The notes beneath the pieces were generated by a model. The model searched no databases and was not told the DNA's origin. It was given only the letters and a program-made list of their open reading frames with translations. 64,000 nucleotides of DNA from Nitrospira sp. SG-bin1 (lineage in GTDB: Bacteria; Nitrospirota; Nitrospiria; Nitrospirales; Nitrospiraceae): the NCBI GenBank assembly GCA_002083365.1, contig LVWS01000005.1, positions 1 through 64,000 of the forward strand, given 5' to 3'. Position 1 is the first letter of the stretch; every line of letters starts with the position of its first letter. This document shows, one piece after another, positions 1 to 9,466 of the stretch. Position numbers and translations under genes: made by a program.

Positions 1-2
1 AA

Positions 3-86
3 CTCAGTGTCCACGGAATCGGGGGTAGCTCAGAGACCTTCTATATTGATACCTCCCCAAGCGCAATTTTTCTATTAGAGCACTAA
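3..86 (+). CDS. possible C-terminal tail of an upstream gene (partial)
   Basis: One frame is open from the window edge to a TAA two bases before the GTG start of the next gene. It encodes a 27-residue tail ending SAIFLLEH. Tight spacing to the next start would fit an operon. A second frame is also open for most of this short stretch, so this rests mainly on spacing. The family cannot be recognised from so few residues. Confidence 0.35.
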   Translation, partial: LSVHGIGGSSETFYIDTSPSAIFLLEH

Positions 87-88
87 GT

Positions 89-1765
89 GTGATTAACCAT
101 GCTCAGAAAATTCCACCACAACACATCCTGCAGACTCAGTTATGCATTGTTGGGGCTGGGGCCGCTGGTGTTACGTTAGCCCTCGAGTTAGCTGAGAATG
201 GTGTGGAGGTAATTCTGTTGGAGGCTGGAGGATGGACTGCGGACAAGTATGCCTTCGACGATTTGTCTGGTGAGATGCATTCCCAAGAGCATCATGCCCC
301 ACTGCATGAATGCCGATCGCGTCAGTTGGGAGGAACGACAGCCATATGGGCTGGGCGATGCTTACCCTTGGATCCCATTGACCTGGAGCGACGTGATTAT
401 GTACCTAACAGCGGCTGGCCGATAGGCTGGGAAGTGCTTGATCCCTACTACCCGCGTGCTAATGAATATTGCCACGTAGGATCTTACATATACCAATCCC
501 GTGCAGCACTTGGCGATAGAGAGGGGTTATCTATCCACGGATGCAATGATGGACTCCTCATCACCGACCGCATTGAACGCTGGAGCCCTCCTACACATTT
601 TGGAAAGCATTATCGACGTGTCTTAGCAGCTTCCAAAACAATCCATGTATTGCTGAACGCAGTTTGCACCGGGATCGATTTGGACCCTGAAAGCAGGCGG
701 GTTAAGACTGTTAATGTAGCCAGCGAGCCTGGGCGCAGCTTTCGTGTACAGGCACGTTCTTACGTTATTGCTGGCGGCGGCTTGGAATCAACGCGGCTTC
801 TATTGGCGTCGAACGACGTTGACACCGAGGGCATAGGTAATCGCTATGACCTATTGGGCCGCTATTACATGGGCCACGTTTTCGGTTCGGTGGCGCGGGT
901 TCAGTTCGTTGGCGATCCGGGGCTGGCGATTACCGGATTTGAGCGAGATGTCGAAGGTGTATACTGCCGTCGAAGGATCTGTATTTCGCCAGAAGCTCAG
1001 CGTGCGGAAGGATTACTTAATACGTCCTTTTGGACCATCCCCCCTCCTGCAGCTGACCCTACTCATGGCAATGGTGTCCTATCAGCTGCTTATCTCGCAA
1101 TTTTGTTGCCTGTCCTGCGCGATCGACTGGCACCTGCGGCGATTCAAAGAATGTTCCGTGGCGAGTTGGGTCATATACGCTACTGGCCACATTTGTACAA
1201 CATCTTGAAGGACATACCACAGACAACAGCTTTCTGCGTGAACTATCTATATCGGCGTTTTTTCACTAAACGACGTATCCCTGCGCTCTTCATACCCAGT
1301 GCCACAAATTGCTATGACCTTTACTATCATGCTGAGCAGTCTCCCAACCCGGAAAGTCGGGTGACTTTGTCAGAAAAGAAAGATCGGTTCGGCATGCCGA
1401 GGTTACGTGTCAATCTGCGCTACAGTGCCCAAGATATAGACAGTGTCGTACGCGCCCATGAGATTTTGGCTGGGCAGTTGGGCAAACAGGGTGTCGCCAC
1501 CATCAAGTATAAACACGAGGACGTCCGCGGTCATATCTTTGACCAGGCCGCCGACGGCTATCACCAGCTCGGGACCACCCGCATGGCTGCAAGTGATCGT
1601 CAAGGCGTAGTGGATGGCCAGTGTCGTGTGCATGGGGTACGGAATCTTTATGTATGCAGTAGTTCAGTATTCCCAACCTCCGGTCATGCTAATCCGACGC
1701 TAACGATTGTCGCGCTGGCAGTTCGGCTGGCGCGGCACTTAGCAAGTACTGCGGTCCCACACTGA
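89..1765 (+). CDS. GMC-family FAD-dependent oxidoreductase
   Basis: A 558-residue flavoprotein of the glucose-methanol-choline oxidoreductase type. The N-terminus has the dinucleotide-binding motif GAGAAG followed by the acidic end of the second strand (LLEAGG). The C-terminus has the GMC signature HQLGTTRM and then SGHANPT, where the active-site His lies. It would oxidise an alcohol or sugar hydroxyl in the cytoplasm; the substrate is not readable. The start is GTG, two bases after a possible upstream stop. It heads a block of glycosyltransferases, which suggests a role in modifying an envelope glycan. By eye it is less GC-rich than the cobalamin genes, which may indicate transfer. Confidence 0.85.
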   Translation: MINHAQKIPPQHILQTQLCIVGAGAAGVTLALELAENGVEVILLEAGGWTADKYAFDDLSGEMHSQEHHAPLHECRSRQLGGTTAIWAGRCLPLDPIDLERRDYVPNSGWPIGWEVLDPYYPRANEYCHVGSYIYQSRAALGDREGLSIHGCNDGLLITDRIERWSPPTHFGKHYRRVLAASKTIHVLLNAVCTGIDLDPESRRVKTVNVASEPGRSFRVQARSYVIAGGGLESTRLLLASNDVDTEGIGNRYDLLGRYYMGHVFGSVARVQFVGDPGLAITGFERDVEGVYCRRRICISPEAQRAEGLLNTSFWTIPPPAADPTHGNGVLSAAYLAILLPVLRDRLAPAAIQRMFRGELGHIRYWPHLYNILKDIPQTTAFCVNYLYRRFFTKRRIPALFIPSATNCYDLYYHAEQSPNPESRVTLSEKKDRFGMPRLRVNLRYSAQDIDSVVRAHEILAGQLGKQGVATIKYKHEDVRGHIFDQAADGYHQLGTTRMAASDRQGVVDGQCRVHGVRNLYVCSSSVFPTSGHANPTLTIVALAVRLARHLASTAVPH

Positions 1766-1856
1766 ATTGTGCGAGTAGACCTATGTTTATGGATGCTAAG
1801 TCGTAGAGTCGGGCGAGAGAATTTAGCCGCTCCATATAATAGCTGAGCCCAACCTC

Positions 1857-3308
1857 ATGCGAAAAGAGAATATGCCCGATTACCCTAAGAATATTTTGAC
1901 CCACTTATCATCCGAGCAGATGACCCGTAATCTGGCTTGGCTACTGATCGCTTTGGCAACCGCCCTGGTTATGGTGCTTTCTCTTGAACGCTCGTTTGAC
2001 CATGATGAGTTTGAGGCCATCAAAACTGCCTGGAAGATCTACCACGGTGAGCGTATCTATACGGATTTCTTCCAGCATCACCACCCGCTTCTGTATTACA
2101 CGATGACGCCACTGATCTCTATATTTGGCGACAATATGTCCACAGTGTTTGCCGCCCGCATCCTGATGCTGGGCTTTACCCTTGCCAGTGTGGCTGTCGT
2201 GTATGCATTGACTAGTCGCCTTTACACCCACCAGGCGGCAGTGACGGGTGTTTTGTTCCTGTTGTGCATCACACTGTTCGTCGGTGCGTCCATCGAAGTG
2301 CGTCCCGATGTGCCACAGACATTTCTTGGACTATTATCACTTTTATTCTTGTATCGTTACTTCGAGTCAGGGCATACGGCTCTCCTCGTTTTATCAGCGC
2401 TCTCCATGTCTATGGGGTATTTGTTCCTCCAGAAACTGATGATCCTAATGGTTATGGTTCTTGCCGTGCTCATCTACAGGGTCTTACGAAAACAATTGCA
2501 TTTGTTCGTGCTGATCCAATTCACTGTGGTGCTGCTGGCAGTGTGGGGCGGCTACTGTATGTACATGGCCCAATCAGGACAATTCACTCAGTACTGGTTC
2601 CTCAATTTCGAACTTAATACTGCGAACCTGGGTGGCAACTGGCTACGGACACAATTGCTGCTAGATCATTTCAAACACTTTAATGGCATCGTCCTGCTTT
2701 GCTTTATCTTAGGTCTGTTTTGCGCCAAAACGCAGGAGCAACGAGAATTGGCAGTAATTGTGGTTGCGCTCATTAGTTTCTCGATGGCGTATCGAACCCA
2801 GTTTGCACAATATTACATGATGGCGTTGCCACTGGTAGCCATCATCGCTGCTGGCGGCTGGGAAGTCCTTTGGCGCAGATGTGGCATCGCAGGACCTATC
2901 TGTCTTGTGGTCGTTCTAGTAGGTGCGACGGCCTCATATGTTGGGGATATTTTTTTTCACAACAACCGGGCACAAATCCACCGCATTAACTATGTGCTTA
3001 AAAACACCATTCCCACTGACATAATTTACGATGGAGACATACAGTACAATCTGTTTCGTCGAGATTTAGATTACTTTTGGTACAGCGTGGGCCCAGGTCA
3101 AAGCCTGGACAAATACAAGAAGCTCAAGAATTATAACTACAACATCTACGGGTTAATCGAAAAGTACCAACCGAAGATCATTAGCGATTACGCAATCGAT
3201 GACATGAGTCGTCCCGTGATTCGCGACCATTATCGGAAAGATCTAAATTTCCCCTCTCTCTATATTCGTAGAGACAACGGAAATGCCCATGAGGGAAGGA
3301 CGGAATAG
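1857..3308 (+). CDS. GT39/ArnT-like membrane glycosyltransferase
   Basis: A 483-residue polytopic membrane protein with about ten hydrophobic segments. The first extracytoplasmic loop carries the acidic pair DHDEFE followed by a His-rich FFQHHHPLLYY. This layout is seen in GT-C glycosyltransferases of the PMT/ArnT class, which use polyprenyl-phosphate sugars at the outer face of the inner membrane. The soluble C-terminal tail (after about residue 370) is Tyr- and Asn-rich. The gene lies 91 bases after the GMC gene and 36 before a GT2 gene. Donor and acceptor are unknown. Its composition is AT-richer than that of downstream genes. Confidence 0.75.
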   Translation: MRKENMPDYPKNILTHLSSEQMTRNLAWLLIALATALVMVLSLERSFDHDEFEAIKTAWKIYHGERIYTDFFQHHHPLLYYTMTPLISIFGDNMSTVFAARILMLGFTLASVAVVYALTSRLYTHQAAVTGVLFLLCITLFVGASIEVRPDVPQTFLGLLSLLFLYRYFESGHTALLVLSALSMSMGYLFLQKLMILMVMVLAVLIYRVLRKQLHLFVLIQFTVVLLAVWGGYCMYMAQSGQFTQYWFLNFELNTANLGGNWLRTQLLLDHFKHFNGIVLLCFILGLFCAKTQEQRELAVIVVALISFSMAYRTQFAQYYMMALPLVAIIAAGGWEVLWRRCGIAGPICLVVVLVGATASYVGDIFFHNNRAQIHRINYVLKNTIPTDIIYDGDIQYNLFRRDLDYFWYSVGPGQSLDKYKKLKNYNYNIYGLIEKYQPKIISDYAIDDMSRPVIRDHYRKDLNFPSLYIRRDNGNAHEGRTE

Positions 3309-3344
3309 TGGAGCACGCACGAAACAACATCTTTAAACGGTGTG

Positions 3345-4442
3345 ATGAAAGTGACTAATTGCGATATCCAAAGAAATCCTGATCTCTCGATTATCGTGCC
3401 CTCCTACAACGCGGCGTCTTTCCTTGACCGCTGCTTGGACGCGCTATTGGTGCACAGCCGGTATCGAGCGAGTGAGGTGATCGTCGTCGATGATGGCTCA
3501 ACAGATCAGTCAGTTATGGCTGCAACGCGACAGGGTGTTGAGGTGATCGTAGTCGGGTCCAATGTGGGACCCGGCGCAGCGCGCAACTTGGGGGCTGCAA
3601 GGGCACACGGCGACATCTTTGTTTTTGTCGATGCCGATGTGGCCGTCGCCCCTGATGCTCTGGAACGGGTGGCGGCGCATTTCATGAGCAACTCTCCATG
3701 TGTCGCCGTCATTGGCTCCTACGATAGCGACCCGGAGGGCCATTGCCTCACCAGCAAATATCGCAACTTGCTGCACTGTTATGTCCATCAGAACAGCCCG
3801 AAGCGGGCATCCCATTTCTGGGCGGGAATCGGTGCGATCAGGAAAAAGGCCTTCGCCACGGCAGGAGGATTTGACGAGGGGGAGTTCAGTCGGGCCTGCG
3901 AGGATGTCGAACTGGGTTACCGATTGCGCGACATGGGTCATTGTATACGGCTCGATCCATCGATCCAGGGTAAACACCTGAAGCGCTGGTCGTGTCTCGA
4001 GATGTTACGGACCGACTTGTTCGTGCGCGCCATTCCCTGGACCCATCTATTGTTAACTCGCAGAGAGGCACCGCGGGATTTCAGCTTGGGCTGGGGGCAG
4101 CGTGCATCGGTGATCGTGGCCTGGCTGTTGCCGCTTCTATTGCTACTCGGGGTGTCCGGTCAGTCGCATGCACTGGTCGCGACGCTGTTGCTACTAATTG
4201 AGTTCGTCTGGATCAATGCCGGTTTTTTCCGTTTTTTACGGGAACGGGAGGGTTGGGCGCTGGCGCTGGCTGCCGTCCCGTTACACTGGCTTTACCACTT
4301 CAACAGCGGTTTAGGCTTCGTTCTCGGTGTCATCAGCCATCTGCGGCCCAGCTTGAAGCCGCTGCTGTGGTCAAGTCCCGGCGCAGGGAACGCCGGCCGC
4401 ATCCCAGGTGGGTACCATGCTGAAGGGGACGAAAAGGTCTAA
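3345..4442 (+). CDS. glycosyltransferase family 2
   Basis: A 365-residue protein with an N-terminal GT-A fold: LSIIVPSYNAA at the start, the nucleotide-sugar-binding VVDDGSTD, then FVDADVAVAP, the equivalent of the DxD metal site. The ACEDVELGYRLRDMG segment matches the ED acceptor-side motif of GT2 enzymes. The C-terminal third has two or three membrane segments. A GTG one codon upstream (3342) is an alternative start. It overlaps the next gene by 26 bases, so the two are probably translated together. Expected role: sugar transfer onto a lipid carrier or growing glycan on the cytoplasmic side. Confidence 0.88.
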   Translation: MKVTNCDIQRNPDLSIIVPSYNAASFLDRCLDALLVHSRYRASEVIVVDDGSTDQSVMAATRQGVEVIVVGSNVGPGAARNLGAARAHGDIFVFVDADVAVAPDALERVAAHFMSNSPCVAVIGSYDSDPEGHCLTSKYRNLLHCYVHQNSPKRASHFWAGIGAIRKKAFATAGGFDEGEFSRACEDVELGYRLRDMGHCIRLDPSIQGKHLKRWSCLEMLRTDLFVRAIPWTHLLLTRREAPRDFSLGWGQRASVIVAWLLPLLLLLGVSGQSHALVATLLLLIEFVWINAGFFRFLREREGWALALAAVPLHWLYHFNSGLGFVLGVISHLRPSLKPLLWSSPGAGNAGRIPGGYHAEGDEKV

Positions 4443-5889
4443 TCGTAGCGGCAACAGAGAAGCCGATTGCATCATCATCGGAGCCGGACCGGCGGGATTG
4501 ACTGCGGCCTTGGAATTCCTCAAACATGGCGTCATCCCCCTGGTGCTGGAAAAAGATCACATCGTCGGGGGAATCGCTCGCACCGAGTCATATAACGGCT
4601 TTCATTTCGACATGGGCGGGCATCGCTTTTTCAGCAAGTCCGACTACGCCAACACCATCTGGCATGATCTGCTGCGTGAGGACCTCCTGCTTCGGCCCAG
4701 GCTTTCGCGCATCTATTACAAGCACAGATTCTTCGTCTACCCGCCGCAGCTGTGTAACACCCTGAAGGGCTTGGGGCTGTGGGAAAGCATCAAAGTTCTG
4801 GTCAGCTACGTGCGTTGGCAGGTGCTGCCATACCGATCGGTTAAAACCTTCGAGCACTGGGTCACCAATGCATTCGGCAAACGCCTGTTTGAAGTCTTCT
4901 TCAAGACCTACACCGAGAAGGTTTGGGGTATTTCCTGCACGGAACTACGTGCCGAATGGGCTGCCCAGCGCATCAAGAACCTGTCCCTGGCCGTAGTGTT
5001 GAGGAACTTTATACACAAAACCGGCACTCGGTTCACCACTCTCATCGACCATTTCCACTATCCTCGCCGCGGTCCAGGCATGATGTGGGAGGCGGCCGGA
5101 CATAAGATTCGCCTCGGTGGTGGGGAAGTGCGTATGAACGCAGATGTGGTGTGCGTACGCAGGAATGGGAATCGCGTCAACAGTGTGGTCGTGCGGGAGG
5201 GCAGTTTGGAAACGGAGATCAACGGCAAGCATTTCATTTCCAGTATGCCCCTACCCGAGTTGATTCGGAAGCTCGATCCGTCCCCGCCCCCGAATGTTCT
5301 GGCAGCGGCCGGGGATCTCGAGCACAGGGCCTTTTTAACCGTATGCCTGATTGTGGATGCGAACAATTTATTTCCAGACAACTGGATTTATATCCATGAA
5401 CCAGATGTTCGAGTCGCCCGTATACAAAATTACAACAACTGGAGCGATGCGATGACGGTCGATCGAACCAAGACCAGCCTTGGGCTGGAGTATTTCTGCA
5501 ACCAGGGTGACGACCTCTGGCGCACCAGTGACGCTGAATTGATCGCGCTGGCCTCCGGCGAGATAGAGGCCATCGGCCTGGCGCCCGCCGGCAAAGTGGT
5601 GGATGGTTGCGTGTATCGCATCCCTAATGCCTATCCAGTTTACGACTCGACATATGCTGTAAATCTGGAGACTGTGAAAAACTTCTGCGATGGGATCGAA
5701 AACCTGCGCACGGTAGGGCGCAACGGTCTGCACCGGTATAACAACATGGATCATTCCATGCTGAGCGCCATGTATGCGACGCGCATGCTCCTATTCGGCG
5801 AGCAGCATAACCTTTGGAGCATTAACGCCGAGCAGGAATACCATGAACAGATTTTCACGTCACGGACCTCTGGCGCATCGCGGAAATGA
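4417..5889 (+). CDS. FAD-dependent oxidoreductase, UDP-galactopyranose-mutase-like
   Basis: A flavoprotein of about 490 residues. IIGAGPAGLTAALEFLK forms the FAD Rossmann motif, followed by the GGIARTESYNG and GGHRFFSK segments typical of the UGM/protoporphyrinogen-oxidase-like amine oxidoreductase superfamily. TEKVWGISCTEL and WAAQRIKNLSL are conserved blocks of the polysaccharide-locus branch. The ATG at 4417 has AGGTGGG upstream; a GTG at 4408 is an alternative. It probably interconverts or oxidises a nucleotide- or lipid-linked sugar for the same glycan made by its neighbours. The exact reaction cannot be assigned from sequence. Confidence 0.8.
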   Translation: MLKGTKRSNRSGNREADCIIIGAGPAGLTAALEFLKHGVIPLVLEKDHIVGGIARTESYNGFHFDMGGHRFFSKSDYANTIWHDLLREDLLLRPRLSRIYYKHRFFVYPPQLCNTLKGLGLWESIKVLVSYVRWQVLPYRSVKTFEHWVTNAFGKRLFEVFFKTYTEKVWGISCTELRAEWAAQRIKNLSLAVVLRNFIHKTGTRFTTLIDHFHYPRRGPGMMWEAAGHKIRLGGGEVRMNADVVCVRRNGNRVNSVVVREGSLETEINGKHFISSMPLPELIRKLDPSPPPNVLAAAGDLEHRAFLTVCLIVDANNLFPDNWIYIHEPDVRVARIQNYNNWSDAMTVDRTKTSLGLEYFCNQGDDLWRTSDAELIALASGEIEAIGLAPAGKVVDGCVYRIPNAYPVYDSTYAVNLETVKNFCDGIENLRTVGRNGLHRYNNMDHSMLSAMYATRMLLFGEQHNLWSINAEQEYHEQIFTSRTSGASRK

Positions 5890-5923
5890 GAACGCGGAAG
5901 GTTGGAGGGATTACGGACCAACG

Positions 5924-7435
5924 ATGAAGCCAACCGCCAAGACCAGGCATGATATGACGGCAAGAGTATTGATGCTGGGCATCGACGCTGCAGATCTAAT
6001 ATTCATACAGAAGCACAGGGACAACTTACCGGTCATCGATCGGCTGATGCGGGAGGGTGTTCTGCGCAGTCTAGAGACAACCTCTCGCCTGCTTACTGGC
6101 TCGGTATGGCCGACTTTCTATACAGGTACGATGCCGGGAGAGCATGGGATCTATCACCACCTTCAATGGGATCCTACCACTATGAGAATCCGGCGCATCA
6201 GCGCTGATTGGCTTTACTGCGAGCCCTTCTGGTACGAACTGTCCCGCAATGGTGTGAAGGTGACTGTCGCGGACGTACCCATGACCTTTCCCAGCCGCTT
6301 GCAGAGGGGAGTCGAAGTGGTGAATTGGGGCGCTCACGACCAACTGAGCCGCTTTCATTGCAACCTGCCGGACTTGGAGAGGGATATCCGCCGGCGCTTT
6401 GGTGCCCACCCGATGGGGGCGGAAATACCAGTCAATAAGACTCGGGCCCAGCTCGAAAACATACGCAGGCATTTAATCGATGGAGCAAAACTCAAGGGGG
6501 GCTTGATCCGGCACCTATTGTCGAATACGGAGTGGGATTGTTTTCTTGCTGTGTTCGGCGAGTGCCACCGCGGGGGGCACATCCTCTGGCCAGAAGACGC
6601 GCCTCATTCACTGATCGGGGAACACGCTCTGTTGGATGTATACCGTGCTGTGGATGCGGCCGTCGGAAGAATTCTCGAATGCGTCGATCTCTCTGCCACT
6701 ACCGTAATGCTATTCTCTCTGCATGGTATGGAGAAGAACTCGTCTCAGGAACATTTCGTCCCGCCGGTTATGCAGCTCATCAACTCTCTTTTCGAAGGGG
6801 AAGTACACTTAGATGGGGATCCGCCTACGACACAGCGTAGCCTGTTACGCCAACTGCGCAATCGGCTACCTGCGAGAATACAGAACGCCATTGCACGAGC
6901 TGTCCCTGTCAGCGTACGAGATTGGGTGATCAGCCGCGTGACATCAGCAGGATACGATTGGAAACGCACCCCAGCCCTCGCGCTTTTGGCGGACCATAAC
7001 GGCTACTTGCGTTTCAACCTCAAAGGACGCGAGACCCGGGGCTGCTTACGCGCGGACGAGGATAGTTTTTCAAGATATCGGGAATGGCTGGAATCAGGTT
7101 TTAGGGGGTTGCGTATAGTCACAGACCATACACCTTTGGTGAACGAACTGGTTTGGGGCGCCGAAGCCTTTCCCGGCCGGCGAGCCGATTACCTTCCCGA
7201 TGTGATCGTGACCTGGAACAAACATCCTCCAGCAGCTGTTGTCGAGTCCAAGGCATTGGGGCGCATCACCAGTCGACTCGACACCGGACGCAGCGGTAAT
7301 CACCGCCACGAAGGCTTTCTGCTGCTATGCGGACCCGGTCAACAGCATGAGGGTTGGGCCTCAGTGAAGCACATCGTCAATCTGGCTCCGCAACTCCTAC
7401 ATCAATATCTAGGCCCTCTTGCGGTTGATGCCTAG
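5924..7435 (+). CDS. alkaline-phosphatase-superfamily (type I phosphodiesterase-like) protein
   Basis: About 503 residues. The N-terminus LMLGIDAADL supplies the first metal Asp, and GSVWPTFYTGTMPGEHG supplies the nucleophile Thr/Ser region of the phosphodiesterase/nucleotide pyrophosphatase fold. Later RSGNHRHEG gives C-terminal His ligands. The usual SDHG metal motif reads SLHG here, so one Asp ligand appears replaced. The start is uncertain: the frame is open back to 5774 inside the previous gene, but the ATG at 5924 has GGAGGGA upstream and 5954 is also possible. In a glycan locus it may add or remove phosphoglycerol- or phosphoethanolamine-type groups; that is inference. Confidence 0.75.
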   Translation: MKPTAKTRHDMTARVLMLGIDAADLIFIQKHRDNLPVIDRLMREGVLRSLETTSRLLTGSVWPTFYTGTMPGEHGIYHHLQWDPTTMRIRRISADWLYCEPFWYELSRNGVKVTVADVPMTFPSRLQRGVEVVNWGAHDQLSRFHCNLPDLERDIRRRFGAHPMGAEIPVNKTRAQLENIRRHLIDGAKLKGGLIRHLLSNTEWDCFLAVFGECHRGGHILWPEDAPHSLIGEHALLDVYRAVDAAVGRILECVDLSATTVMLFSLHGMEKNSSQEHFVPPVMQLINSLFEGEVHLDGDPPTTQRSLLRQLRNRLPARIQNAIARAVPVSVRDWVISRVTSAGYDWKRTPALALLADHNGYLRFNLKGRETRGCLRADEDSFSRYREWLESGFRGLRIVTDHTPLVNELVWGAEAFPGRRADYLPDVIVTWNKHPPAAVVESKALGRITSRLDTGRSGNHRHEGFLLLCGPGQQHEGWASVKHIVNLAPQLLHQYLGPLAVDA

Positions 7436-7473
7436 CGATGCATCAGGGCAACACACACCATAGTTTATCTCGG

Positions 7474-7766
7474 GTGAGCGAGATAGCAATGACGTTTGCG
7501 ATCAAGGTTACGATCACCGGCCTCTTGATGTGGTTACTATTATCCAAGATTGATCTTGGTGATGCTTGATAACGTGCTGCAAATCAGATTGGCGTTTTAT
7601 CGTAGTTGCCGTCAACCTTGGACTAATCAGCGTTTGGGTGGCCAGCGTGAGGTGGTATTTCGTCATCAGGGGGAGCGCCCGAAGAAAAAGGTTAGGTGGA
7701 CTGACGCCCGCTGCCTATGCGCGGCAATTGGCTAGCAAGTCAGCCCCAGGAGTCCTTGGACTCTAA
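7474..7766 (+). pseudogene. remnant of a flippase-like (LPG_synthase_TM) membrane protein
   Basis: A GTG at 7474 opens a frame ending GLLMWLLLSKIDLGDA, stopped by TGA at 7567. A shifted frame then continues SDWRFIVVAVNLGLIS and VRWYFVIRG, ending at a TAA at 7764-7766. Joined, these resemble the first helices of the lysylphosphatidylglycerol synthase transmembrane (flippase-like) family: helix, KIDL, ADW, helix, RW. At least one frameshift and the loss of the remaining roughly 250 residues make it non-functional. Such proteins often sit in glycan loci like the one just upstream. The rest of the 7436-7920 gap shows nothing else I can name. Confidence 0.45.
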
Positions 7767-7920
7767 ACATGGCTACTACTCAAGACGAGGGACATCGGGC
7801 CTCTAGAGATCAGCCCTGCGCCACCCACCTTGAGAGGGGTTGGAGTCTTCCTGCCGAGACTGTTAGGAATACTGCGCCATTTGGCAAAGGGTGCGACCTT
7901 GCTTCATAAGGAGATCGGTC

Positions 7921-8685
7921 ATGCATAGGAACCGGATAGTGATTCCAATTTTTGGACTGTTGTTCCTTGCTTTTCTTTCTGCTTGTAGTGGCGACGGTAA
8001 TACGTCAACACCACCTCCCGCAACTGTGGCCGCAAGCTCCGCCCAGGGGTTTTGGGCTGGTACCACCAATACGAACCGTACCATCGCGGGACTTGTACTC
8101 GATGACGGAGCCTACTGGGTTCTCTATTCTGCTCAGAATGCTCCCTCGACCGTCTCTGGACTCATACAAGGCGACAGTACTTCACAAAATGGTGTCATCA
8201 CCTCGTCAAATGCTAAGGACTTCAATTTTGAGACGGAGGAAATACTCGATGCCACGATCACCGGCAACTATACGATGAAGCAAAGTCTGAATGGCACACT
8301 CGTCTATTCGATTGGCGGGCCGAGTACTTCCTTTACGACGACATACGATAGTGATTATGATCTGGTCCCGGATATGAATGCTGTTGCAGGGACTTATAAC
8401 GGCCCGGTTACCGCAACCGAAAACGTGACCGTCCAAGTTTTATCTACCGGAAATCTTTCTGGCAGTTCCACTACCGGATGTACTTTCACTGGATCATTTT
8501 CACCACGAACTCATGGTAACGTGTTCAATGTGACCGTTACATTCGAGGATGATCCTGCCTGCCGCAACAGAAATGATACGGTAAACGGGGTTGGAACGTA
8601 TGATGCTGACACCAAGACACTTTACAGCGCCGCCTTGAACGGCAATAGAACGAACGGATTTATCTTTATTGGTACGAAGCCGTAA
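7921..8685 (+). CDS. putative lipoprotein of unknown function
   Basis: A 254-residue protein starting at an ATG preceded by AAGGAGAT with ideal spacing; the frame is open slightly further upstream, but that part lacks a good site. Residues 1-22 form a lipoprotein signal ending LSAC, so it should be lipidated and placed in the envelope. The mature part is rich in Thr, Ser, Gly and Asn with alternating beta-like stretches, including FWAGTTNTNRTIAGLVLDDG and a later YNGPVTATENV. It looks like a repeated beta-sheet module, but I do not recognise a named domain. It stands alone between the glycan block and a small membrane-anchored protein. Confidence 0.75.
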   Translation: MHRNRIVIPIFGLLFLAFLSACSGDGNTSTPPPATVAASSAQGFWAGTTNTNRTIAGLVLDDGAYWVLYSAQNAPSTVSGLIQGDSTSQNGVITSSNAKDFNFETEEILDATITGNYTMKQSLNGTLVYSIGGPSTSFTTTYDSDYDLVPDMNAVAGTYNGPVTATENVTVQVLSTGNLSGSSTTGCTFTGSFSPRTHGNVFNVTVTFEDDPACRNRNDTVNGVGTYDADTKTLYSAALNGNRTNGFIFIGTKP

Positions 8686-8897
8686 GAGTGCGCGGAAACA
8701 TACGTTACAAAGGTTCTGTAGACATCTTACCAATTGCCGAGCCGTTGCGAGGTAACCAGTTCCCTCCTTCACATTTTGCCTTTATGGAACCAACAGTTTG
8801 ATGGTGCATGTGCTAGTTGCCGTTCCCTGCTATCTCGCATAGGATTCTTCCTGTCAATCTTGGGTTCCATCCTCATTTTGCGAAAGGACCAGTCCTG

Positions 8898-9209
8898 ATG
8901 GATAAACAGATGCTCGTGCTGTGCACAGCGGCATTTCTTGGCGGAATAGTCGGTGGGATACTCAGTATCCAGGTCCTCGCACCAACATCCGTCGGGGCGC
9001 AAAAGCCAAACGGGGTGAATGCCGAGGAGTTTTTGCTGTTGGACGCCAAGGGGAAGGCACGAGCCGGCCTCGGGTTGGACGCGAATGGCGAAGTCGGGCT
9101 CGTGCTCAGGAGTAAAGACGGCAACCGGACTCTGACGCTCTCCCCTGATGATCCATTGGTCATCAAGTTGGTCGAGCGAGGAGGTCGGATTCTCTGGGGG
9201 GCACCCTAA
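8898..9209 (+). CDS. small membrane-anchored protein with DxxGKxRAxL-type repeats
   Basis: 103 residues. One N-terminal hydrophobic segment (LVLCTAAFLGGIVGGILSI) would act as an uncleaved anchor or signal. The remainder has short beta-repeat-like units: LLLDAKGKARAGLGLDANG, then LVLRSKDGNRTLTLSPDD. Similar D-x-x-G-K-x-R repeats occur in small uncharacterised bacterial secreted proteins; no function is known. The ATG at 8898 is preceded by AAAGGA; an upstream frame extension to 8817 lacks support. It converges on rpmB with 23 bases between stop codons. Confidence 0.65.
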   Translation: MDKQMLVLCTAAFLGGIVGGILSIQVLAPTSVGAQKPNGVNAEEFLLLDAKGKARAGLGLDANGEVGLVLRSKDGNRTLTLSPDDPLVIKLVERGGRILWGAP

Positions 9210-9232
9210 TGTGCGCGCGAAGAAGGAAACCG

Positions 9233-9424
9233 TCAGACAGCTTTTTGGACTAAACCTGAACGCAGGCAGCGCGTACAGACGCGGATACGTTTATGGCTTC
9301 CTTCCACCACGGCGCGAACAGTTTGGAGATTGGGATTGAATACTCGCCTGGTTTTATTGTTCGCGTGACTGACGTTGTTACCCGATACCGGTTTCTTTTG
9401 GCAAATCTCACACATCCATGCCAC
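9233..9424 (-). CDS. rpmB: 50S ribosomal protein L28
   Basis: A 63-residue basic protein matching bL28 throughout. It has a CEIC near the start, KPVSGNNVSHANNKTRRVF, then the C-terminal VCTRCLRSG. The two CxxC pairs make it a zinc-binding (C+) form. It is part of the large ribosomal subunit. The start is GTG at 9424 with AAGGAGA upstream; an in-frame ATG three codons in (9415) is possible. The gene stands alone, facing away from the cobalamin riboswitch and converging on the small anchored protein. Confidence 0.93.
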   Translation of the reverse strand: MAWMCEICQKKPVSGNNVSHANNKTRRVFNPNLQTVRAVVEGSHKRIRVCTRCLRSGLVQKAV

Positions 9425-9466
9425 GGTCGTTCTCCTTCTTACCTGAATGAACCTGATTGAAATCGG

